From positions 1 through 5,109 of the forward strand of contig MNYO01000051.1 in NCBI GenBank assembly GCA_001873165.1: a stretch of DNA of 5,109 bases. Direction: 5' to 3'. Shown piece after piece: positions 1 through 5,109 of the stretch (its first letter is position 1; each line of letters starts with the position of its first letter). The notes beneath the pieces are model-generated. The model was not told where the DNA came from. It saw nothing but the letters and a program-made list of their open reading frames with translations, and did not search any database. A program made the translations under genes and the position numbers. This stretch comes from Candidatus Gracilibacteria bacterium CG2_30_37_12. GTDB lineage: Bacteria > Patescibacteriota > Gracilibacteria > BD1-5 > UBA2023.

Positions 1-1
1 A

Positions 2-2455
2 GAATCACTCATAGGAGTAGTATTAGCATATACATTTAATAAAACACTCATACTTGTCAAAACAGCTGGAATTTCATCTGTAGAGAAAATAGCTCAAATC
101 CATAATGCTATGAATGAAATGGATCAAGCGATAAAAGGTGGAACACATCCAGGAAAAGAAGCAGATATATTGAAAGCGAAAGAAATTTTGACAGAAGAAG
201 GAAAAAAATTAATAACCGAGGTAAATGCTCTCAATCCTGAGGCTCGAATTCATTGAAAAACAACTGGTGATATGTCTCTATCCCAGAAACCTACGAATCA
301 TACTATAGAAATGGTAAAAACTTCTCATCAATTACAGGTAGATGCTATCAAACTTGCACAGGATTATATGGGAAAAACTGCTCTTATTGAAAGATGAGGA
401 AAGTTAGAGGTTTGTCAGGTTGTACGAGTTACAGAAGATGGAAATATTTTGGTGCAATTTCCTCATAATGGTGTCATGTCGAGCAAAGCCGTGAATGTTA
501 TAGATTTTAAGAAACTCAATGATCCAGAATGACTTATGGATTTACGAATGACTCCTAAGCTTCTTCGTGAACAGAGGCGTATAGAAAGTATGTTAGAGAA
601 AGATGGATTAGATGCTTTTTCTTTATCTATAGAGAAAAAGGGGTTACAATTTTCTAGTTTTTCAAATAATGTACCAGATTCTTTGAGGTCAGAAAATCCA
701 TTAGCATGGATCAATAAAGACGGAACTATTAGTTATAACAAAGGCACGCTTGAAACCAAATTTCATGTAAGTATAACAGGGGATTTATGAGAGATGAAAA
801 TTAATGGAGATACGATGAGAGATTATATCAAAAAGAATCCAGAAAATGGAAAAGCTTTTATGGAAGAACTCAAGAGCCTAAAATGACACGAATCTACCCA
901 TAGACTCTTGGAAGCAAGTGGAGTAGAAAGAATCGCTGTGAAAAATAAAAACTGAGTAGATAGGATTTACTTACAGGAAGAAATATGTCATATAGTAGAT
1001 GGAAGCATGCCTATATCAAAGGAGAATTTTAAATTATTAGAAGAAGCTTTACAAAATAAGTTGTGAAAAAATTTCAAATTAGATTCTCATAGTATCAGAA
1101 TTGAGGATACGAAAAATATTGCACACAAGGGTTCTGAATCATTTCATAGGGAAAAAGAAGCTGCATCTGGATCTCTAGAGCATACGTTGCGGACTAATGA
1201 GATGGTTATAATTACGAAAGATGGAAGATCTATTGATATGCAATTTGTATGATTTGATGGGAAAGATAATCATTTTACTTTTATAAATGGTCGTTGAGAA
1301 GAACAATCATGGACAATGACAGTAGGTGATTCAAATTACCATATTACCTCAAAGGAGCACTCTGCCTGATCATCATGAGTTCATGTTTCGCAGGAAACAT
1401 TAGTACAAACTCCAAAGGTAGATTACAGTACAGATTATAATTTTACAAAAGGTTTATCACCGAAAGATTACCAATTGGCGATAGATAATATTGATAGAGA
1501 AATAGAAAAAATAAATCGGCATCGGCCAGATGTAAAATATATTTACAATGATAGAGATCGCCTTAAAGCACTAAAATGAATAGAAGAATGTGATCAAAGA
1601 ATAAAATATCTAGAGAATCTAAAAAAAGATACATCAATACAATATTCTGAATTCAAACAAGTAGAGATTAGTCAGTTACGAGAAGAAAGACTTTTTGAAG
1701 AAACTCTTCAAAAAGAGAGGGAATTATCTCAAAAAGCTATTCAACAAGAGATGGAAATGAGAACAATTAGTAAGAAGATAGGACATATAGAAACATCTTT
1801 TTTAGCAACTCCTTTTTACGAACAATTACACACAATTGAGAAGCAATTATGAAATGTTCAAGATTGGCACGCTGACGTGAAACATGTAAAAGAAAGTTTA
1901 TCTGATATTGATACACAACTCAATACATTGAAATCTAATCAACAGGAGGCTATTAGAAGATTTAGAATATCAAATCAACTTATGTATGGAGAACATCCAA
2001 ATCAACAAATAAAAGATGCAATAGATTCTACAATTAAAAGATTTGATACTGATATACATGAATTAGAAGAAGCTGTTGCTCAAAAAAAATCTGCATGTGA
2101 GAAAAATGCTAGAGAGAGATATATAAAGAATGAAGAAATACAACAAGCACAGAAATCTCCCGAAAATATTGCCAGATTAGAATTATGACTTTCTCAGAAA
2201 AGAGCTGAACTCGCGTCCATGCAAGATTGATTACAACAGGAATCATGACGACTTCGTGCAGAACGGGCTGGTATTGAAAATGGAATTCCAACTAATTTAC
2301 AATATACTGGAAATATCACAAGATGAAGTGATTATAGTTCTAGTATGAGTACTTTAGTTGATAATACAAGATCAACTCGTCCATTGATCGAAAAATTACA
2401 AAATGAAATACTCTCTCTTGAATGACAATTAAGAGAAGCAAAATCAACAATATAA
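2..2455 (+). CDS. Large multidomain coiled-coil protein, 5'-partial, UGA read as Gly (unknown family)
   Basis: I do not recognise this protein. The frame runs from base 2 to TAA at 2453-2455, giving 817 residues with the start lying outside the window. It holds 18 in-frame TGA codons, at residues 85, 132, 177, 263, 295, 318, 355, 417, 432, 456, 459, 526, 617, 729, 743, 749, 775 and 808. It is continuous only under code 25. The visible N-terminus has a hydrophobic stretch (about residues 3-24) that could be a membrane segment. A short, beta-rich, SH3-like stretch lies at about 126-175 and a second beta-rich stretch at about 399-450. An HESTH sequence (HExxH) sits at residues 296-300, with acidic residues E326/E327 downstream. 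From about 489 to the end the protein is charged, rich in Glu, Gln, Lys and Leu, and strongly coiled-coil in character. A role as a structural or surface scaffold is inference only. Reading frame is near certain; function is unknown. Confidence 0.9.
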
Positions 2456-2485
2456 GTATTGATAATTTGCACACTCATATTTATA

Positions 2486-2526
2486 ATAATCCCCCTTTAA
2501 GAAAACATTTCTTAAAGGGGGATTAT
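2486..2526. terminator. Perfect 19-bp inverted repeat between convergent genes, probable bidirectional terminator
   Basis: The arms at 2486-2504 and 2508-2526 are exact reverse complements, with a 3-nt loop (ACA). The core contains five C/G pairs followed by CTTTAAG. It lies 30 nt after the TAA of the large plus-strand gene and 13 nt after the TAA of the minus-strand ATPase gene, so it can serve both. The flanks are AT-rich but have no long T-tract (TTTT only, after AGAG, on the plus side). Intrinsic termination is therefore likely but not classical; an RNA 3'-end stabilising hairpin is the alternative. Confidence 0.75.
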
Positions 2527-2539
2527 AGAGTTTTATATA

Positions 2540-3085
2540 TTATACGACTGGATCTGGAATTATTTCCATCTTTTTTCTGACTCCGACGATGAGTCCACCA
2601 TTAGGATTGTCTTTAAAGTAGAGTTCATCTACCAGATTGGTAACAAGCTGGAAAAGTCCACGCCCACGCTTGCCGAGATATCAGGTAAATCCTTCAGATT
2701 CTTTATTTTTTTTGAGATCTTCCATTTCGAGGCTTGTTTTTGCTTCTATTCCGCGTCCCGTATCACTCACTTCCATATTGATATTGAGAATCCCATTTCA
2801 TTTACTAAAATGAATAGTGAAGCGATTTTTATCAAGTGGAAGACTTCCATATTCGATGGAGTTATTTACCAACTCATCTGATATAAGAGTGAAACGATTC
2901 TTCCAAGGAACCTCTATTTTGTTTTCTCGAAAGAGTAGAAGAATAAGGTCACGAATAATTTTCGATTGATTATAATCCGTTTTAAAAATAATTTCTAAAT
3001 CAAAGTTTCCAAAATCAGAAATATTATTATTCACAAATTGGACGAGGTCGTCATAGTCCAGATTGGAAATATCTATCTGTAGCAT
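2540..3085 (-). CDS. RsbW/SpoIIAB-like ATP-binding protein (HATPase_c, GHKL fold), two UGA-Gly codons
   Basis: This 181-residue GHKL ATPase-domain protein resembles anti-sigma-factor serine kinases, which in other bacteria bind a sigma factor and phosphorylate an STAS-domain antagonist. The N box is ELVNN (E71, N75). The G1 box is VSDTGRGIE (D108, G110, G112). The G2 box is GKRGRGLFQLVTNLVDEL (G141, G143), followed by a terminal beta strand, GGLIVGVRKK. TGA codons encode residues 96 (2798-2800) and 135 (2681-2683). Stopping at the first one would remove both G1 and G2, so readthrough as an amino acid is required for a functional fold. Residues 114-134 form a charged ATP-lid-like segment. The N-terminal 55 residues lie outside the recognisable domain and make the protein longer than typical RsbW. 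The start is the ATG at 3085, with no Shine-Dalgarno sequence. No sigma factor, STAS antagonist or phosphatase is encoded nearby, so the partner is unknown. It converges with the large plus-strand gene and has its own promoter. Confidence 0.9.
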
Positions 3086-3121
3086 GGATAGGGAAGTGAA
3101 TCTATAAATATACTGGTTTCA

Positions 3122-3149
3122 ATTGTATCAGATATGCATTTAAAGTCAA
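3122..3149 (-). promoter_or_regulatory. Promoter of the HATPase gene
   Basis: Reading the minus strand, a -35 box TTGACT (3149-3144) is followed by a 16-bp spacer and a -10 box TACAAT (3127-3122). The ATG is 36 nt beyond the -10 box, predicting a leader of roughly 30 nt. The first two T's of the -35 box are the end of the HU terminator T-tract, so termination and initiation sites abut. The leader just before the ATG is pyrimidine-rich (TTCCCTATCC) and has no purine-rich ribosome binding site. Confidence 0.6.
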
Positions 3150-3186
3150 AAAAAAAGACCATCTGTCAAAGCAAATGGTCTTTTTT
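3148..3186 (-). terminator. Rho-independent terminator of the HU gene
   Basis: On the minus strand, GACCATTTG (3180-3172) pairs with CAGATGGTC (3165-3157) around the loop CTTTGA, with one U-G wobble. Flanking A6/T6 runs extend the stem. A run of nine T's follows (3156-3148). It begins 10 nt after the HU stop codon. The A/T flanks make it look bidirectional, but no plus-strand gene enters from the left that would need it. Confidence 0.88.
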
Positions 3187-3196
3187 CCTATAAAAA

Positions 3197-3469
3197 CTAT
3201 CTTACAGATTCCTTAAGAGTTTTACCTGCACGGAATACAGGAGACTTCATAGCGGGGATCATGATCTTAGCACCAGTCTTAGGGTTTACTCCATTTCGTG
3301 CTGCACGAGCAGAAACTTTGAAAGCACCAAAACCAGTAATATTAACTTCTCCACCTTTCTTGAGTTCGGCAGTAACTACCTCGATCATAGAATTAAGAGC
3401 TTTTCCAGCAGCATCTTGTGAAAGACCTGCAGCAGTAGCAACTGCTTTAATAAAATCCTGTTTTTTCAT
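3197..3469 (-). CDS. HU family DNA-binding nucleoid protein
   Basis: This is a histone-like HU/IHF protein that bends and compacts DNA as a dimer. It has 90 residues, the canonical HU length. Visible family marks are the N-terminal helix start MKKQDFIKAVA, the GFGAF turn (G46-F50), the beta-arm with the intercalating proline at its usual place (P63 in VNPKTG), and the C-terminal FRAGKTLKESV, matching the family FKAGKxLKxxV ending. It contains no in-frame TGA and ends in TAG (3199-3197). The start is the ATG at 3469; its leader is AU-rich with no Shine-Dalgarno sequence. It is monocistronic, with a promoter at 3506-3533 and a strong terminator just downstream. Expression is probably high, as is usual for HU. 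It could be called hup-like, but HU and single-subunit IHF-like proteins cannot be separated here. Confidence 0.97.
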   Translation of the reverse strand: MKKQDFIKAVATAAGLSQDAAGKALNSMIEVVTAELKKGGEVNITGFGAFKVSARAARNGVNPKTGAKIMIPAMKSPVFRAGKTLKESVR

Positions 3470-3505
3470 AAAAATTGTTATTATAGAAATAAAATAACAA
3501 GAGGG

Positions 3506-3533
3506 ATTATATGAGGCCTAAAGCAAAAAGCAA
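3506..3533 (-). promoter_or_regulatory. Promoter of the HU gene
   Basis: On the minus strand, a -35 box TTGCTT (3533-3528), a 16-bp spacer and a perfect -10 box TATAAT (3511-3506) are followed by 36 nt to the ATG. The layout matches the promoters of the HATPase and surface-protein genes. A second TATAAT at 3485-3480 lies only 10 nt from the ATG and has no -35 partner at the right distance. Confidence 0.65.
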
Positions 3534-3787
3534 ATTATTTTTTGTTTTTTCTTTGCAGAAATCATTTTTTATAGACTCTAAAGGTAGAAATAATATCAAG
3601 TTTTGCCTTAGTAGAGAGCTTTTCTATTAACTCTGTTAAAATACCCTTTTAATTATTTCTTTTTACTATTTTCCTCATAAACTCTGTATCATAGCCATTC
3701 TTATGGGATATCTCCTTCCTTGAATAACTTCCATTTTTCATATAAAATATTGCCTGTTTTTCTCGTGAAAAGTAAAGGAGGAGAAAA
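3534..3787. other. AT-rich intergenic region with no convincing gene
   Basis: This 254-nt stretch separates the HU promoter from the end of the surface-protein gene. It holds a short perfect palindrome, TTAAC-TCT-GTTAA (3627-3639), and a weak 5-bp hairpin (TTTTC/GAAAA, about 3757-3770). It also holds one 30-codon minus-strand reading frame (ATG at 3741, TAA at 3651-3649) with no ribosome binding site. I see no strong terminator for the surface-protein gene, and no tRNA or recognisable structured RNA. Confidence 0.5.
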
Positions 3788-4693
3788 TTATTTTTGTTTT
3801 CTTTGTATGAACCATCTCAATCCCCCTATACTCATAGAGAGAAGGAGAAATATTCATATATACAAAGGATTCATATTTTTCTGTCCAGATTCCATTGCTG
3901 AGACTTTTACGATCTGATTGATATCTGGAATAGGATTTATCTGAGGGGTTTTATCGATGGTTCTTCCTATCGTAGGGGAATTCTCAGAAATAGGTATGAG
4001 AGCAGGAATAGTGATATTTTTCACTTCAGGTGTATTATTCTCTGAAGTATTTGCAATAGTAGAAATGATTTCTCGGGGAACTATTTTTGTGGTGATTTTT
4101 ATCTTGGATGTTGTGATAGTTTTTTCTTCCGTACTTTTATAAGTAAGAATATCTCGTTCATCATCATCGGGACTCCTGAGAACTACGGAGCTCGTTCCAG
4201 GATAATTAATCTCAACTCCATATTTTTTCCATGGATTGAGAATAGTATGTTCTGGAATTGTCACCATATCAGATAATGACTGTATGTACCAAAATCCGAT
4301 ATCTATATTTTCCAATCCATTATTTATAATATTTACCTGCACTTTCCCAGAGCCAGAAATAGATTCAGTATCAAAATGAATCGTTGCGGGATATTCTAGG
4401 ATATAATTATTTTGTTTAATCTTTGATTCATTCGTTGTACTGATAATAGAAAAATAGATAAACGGAGAAGAATGCTTTAAGAGAATGGGTTTTTCGTAGA
4501 GAAAAGCATCCTGTGGATATCCGTCTGGTTTGAAACTATAGAAAGTTTTTGCATTTTTTTCCGTCGGTGTAAGTGTTATGTAGAGAGGAGCATGATATGT
4601 TCCAGAGGGAGGATTCGCAATCACATCAACATTTTCAGCAAAGGTGGCAATGGGTATGAATAAGAGGGCGAGGATGAAAAATATTTTGAGCAT
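3788..4693 (-). CDS. Membrane-anchored surface protein with chitobiase C-terminal-like and lamin-tail-like domains
   Basis: This 301-residue predicted exported protein carries a C-terminal anchor. Residues 1-19 are a signal peptide (K3, a hydrophobic core, and cleavage after TFA before E20). Residues 25-101 match the CHB_HEX_C pattern of beta-hexosaminidase-associated domains: PPSGTY, YITLT, FYSFKPDG, FLYEKPILL and a final YILEYPA. Residues 104-187 resemble a lamin-tail domain: VNIINNG followed by IDIGFW (compare VEIxNxG...DLsGW), then TIPEHTILNP and SVVLRSPDDD. Residues 188-273 are a Thr/Ser/Pro/Ile-rich linker. An in-frame TGA (3856-3854) encodes residue 280, inside a hydrophobic segment at about 276-296 that ends in the basic tail RKQK; the true stop is TAA at 3790-3788. 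No catalytic residues are evident, so a binding, adhesive or stalk role at the cell surface is inferred. The start is the ATG at 4693, with no Shine-Dalgarno sequence. It is transcribed from its own promoter. Confidence 0.88.
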
Positions 4694-4727
4694 ACAATAG
4701 GAGAATACGAGGTAATATGATGGGCAT

Positions 4728-4755
4728 ATAGTACAATAATATTTTGGAAAATCAA
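4728..4755 (-). promoter_or_regulatory. Promoter of the surface-protein gene
   Basis: On the minus strand, a -35 box TTGATT (4755-4750), a 16-bp spacer and a -10 box TACTAT (4733-4728) lie 34 nt upstream of the ATG at 4693. The spacing is nearly identical to that of the HU and HATPase promoters. The leader is pyrimidine-rich (ATTCTCCTATTGT before the ATG) and has no Shine-Dalgarno sequence. Confidence 0.55.
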
Positions 4756-4810
4756 TCCGAAAATAGAGAGTGAGAATGAAGGGTTCTAAAAAGACTACTG
4801 ATTTCCCGTG

Positions 4811-4831
4811 GAGAAAAGTTGATTTTTTCTC
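4811..4831. repeat. Short AT-rich inverted repeat upstream of the surface-protein promoter
   Basis: GAGAAAA (4811-4817) and TTTTCTC (4825-4831) are exact reverse complements around a 7-nt loop. The stem is weak and there is no adjoining gene end, so its meaning is unclear. The rest of 4756-4918 shows no supported gene. Confidence 0.35.
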
Positions 4832-4918
4832 ATTTTGCTATATTGTGAGTACGAATTTATTCATAAAATTTATCGCATATGAATATTAGACAAGTTCCAT
4901 AATAACCCCATCTCACAC

Positions 4919-4952
4919 AAAAATACCCCATTCGTCAGAATGGGGTATTTTT
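4919..4952. terminator. Bidirectional rho-independent terminator after the right-edge minus-strand gene
   Basis: Perfect 15-bp arms (4919-4933 and 4938-4952) surround the loop GTCA. The core is TACCCCATTC/GAATGGGGTA with A5/T5 ends that supply T-tracts on both strands. It starts 17 nt after the TAG of the minus-strand gene at the right edge, which it most probably terminates. It also insulates the surface-protein promoter further downstream. Confidence 0.88.
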
Positions 4953-4969
4953 CTTTCATTTCTCTGTTT

Positions 4970-5109
4970 CTATGCTGAATTTCGTAGTGAGAGGTTGTGA
5001 AGTCCGGCGGAGATCATGGCAAACATGTCCTTGATATCCATCTTCACCGTCTGGAAGTCACCGTATATACGGTTTCTAAGGGTATTTCGTACCACTCAAA
5101 ATCGCTTCC
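4970..5109 (-). CDS. C-terminal fragment of a gene cut by the window edge, possibly a transposase
   Basis: The minus-strand frame enters at 5109 and ends in TAG (4972-4970), giving 45 complete residues. One in-frame TGA (5098-5096) is read as Gly in KRFGVV. The sequence then runs RNTLRNRIYGDFQ, KMDIKDMFAMISAG and LHNLSLRNSA. The ending (basic, then a hydrophobic helix with AGLHNL) resembles the C-terminus of DDE transposases of the IS5/DDE_Tnp_4 kind, which often finish with an AGLYNxEL-like helix. This is resemblance only; the catalytic residues would lie outside the window. GC content here is about 46%, clearly above the neighbouring genes, which fits a gene of different origin. A strong terminator follows the stop. 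The coding call is fairly safe; the product is a guess. Confidence 0.6.

Noticed and set aside
463..714. 83-residue minus-strand ORF
   Set aside because: Antisense shadow of the giant gene, with no family resemblance and no start signals.
536..790. 84-residue plus-strand ORF as an independent gene
   Set aside because: It is a segment of the long UGA-recoded frame between TGAs at 530 and 788; coding continues in the same frame on both sides.
1877..2188. 103-residue plus-strand ORF as an independent gene
   Set aside because: Same frame as the giant protein. It begins at a non-ATG site that is simply internal and ends at the sense TGA 2186-2188.
2109..2291. 60-residue minus-strand ORF
   Set aside because: Antisense shadow of the coiled-coil region.
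2..2455. Pseudogene decay, or UGA as selenocysteine, as explanation for the in-frame TGAs
   Set aside because: Decay would also produce TAA, TAG and frameshifts, none of which occur in 817 codons. Selenocysteine would need SECIS hairpins and would not occur 18 times in a coiled-coil protein and again in unrelated genes.
3480..3485. Second TATAAT just upstream of the HU start as the main promoter
   Set aside because: No -35 element at 16-18 bp (the sequence there is AATCCC), and it would leave almost no leader. The upstream TTGCTT-16-TATAAT fits the other genes.
3261..3497. 78-residue plus-strand ORF
   Set aside because: It is the antisense of the certain HU gene.
3703..3837. 44-residue plus-strand frame open under code 25 (three TGAs), and the overlapping 3720-3917 ORF
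   Set aside because: Both overlap the 3' end of the surface-protein gene on the opposite strand and show no family similarity or ribosome binding site.
4776..4889. 37-residue plus-strand frame between the surface-protein promoter and the terminator
   Set aside because: Low-complexity aromatic sequence, no recognisable promoter or Shine-Dalgarno sequence, and no resemblance to known small proteins.
2..5109. UGA as tryptophan (Mycoplasma-type code 4)
   Set aside because: It would make the coiled-coil protein far too rich in Trp (for example two within SAxSSxV), while TGG is already used for Trp. It is not formally excluded without profile alignments.

Overview
The window reads as a piece of a Candidatus Gracilibacteria (BD1-5) or Absconditabacteria (SR1) type genome that uses genetic code 25, in which UGA encodes glycine. 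The sequence is AT-rich. Four of the five coding regions stay open only if TGA is read as an amino acid: 18 in-frame TGAs in the large left-hand gene, 2 in the ATPase-domain gene, 1 in the surface protein and 1 in the right-edge fragment. HU has none. All five genes end in TAA or TAG, and TGG is still used for tryptophan. Read with the standard code, the window breaks into small pseudo-ORFs. That gene-poor look is an artefact. Glycine rather than tryptophan is inferred from protein composition and from what is known of these lineages.

Layout: (1) 2-2455, plus strand: the 3' part of a very large gene (at least 817 residues), open at the left edge. It has two predicted small beta domains, an HExxH motif and a long coiled-coil C-terminal half, and belongs to no family I recognise. 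(2) 2486-2526: a perfect 19-bp hairpin between convergent genes. (3) 2540-3085, minus: a GHKL/HATPase_c protein of the RsbW/SpoIIAB anti-sigma-kinase type. (4) 3148-3186: an HU terminator abutting the ATPase-gene promoter. (5) 3197-3469, minus: a canonical HU nucleoid protein. (6) 3534-3787: AT-rich DNA with no clear gene. (7) 3788-4693, minus: a secreted protein with a signal peptide, a chitobiase/hexosaminidase C-terminal-like domain, a lamin-tail-like beta domain, a linker and a C-terminal membrane anchor. (8) 4694-4969: promoter region and a strong bidirectional terminator. (9) 4970-5109, minus: the C-terminal end of a gene cut by the right edge, more GC-rich than its neighbours and possibly a transposase.

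The genes appear to be independently transcribed rather than forming one operon or pathway. Three minus-strand genes (ATPase, HU, surface protein) share one visible promoter layout: a TTGNNT -35 box, a 16-bp spacer, a TANNAT -10 box, then 34-36 nt to the ATG. The leader is pyrimidine-rich and has no Shine-Dalgarno sequence. I see no CRISPR array, tRNA, rRNA or complete mobile element. The most notable aspects are the recoded genome, the unfamiliar giant protein, and a surface protein whose membrane anchor exists only under the alternative code.
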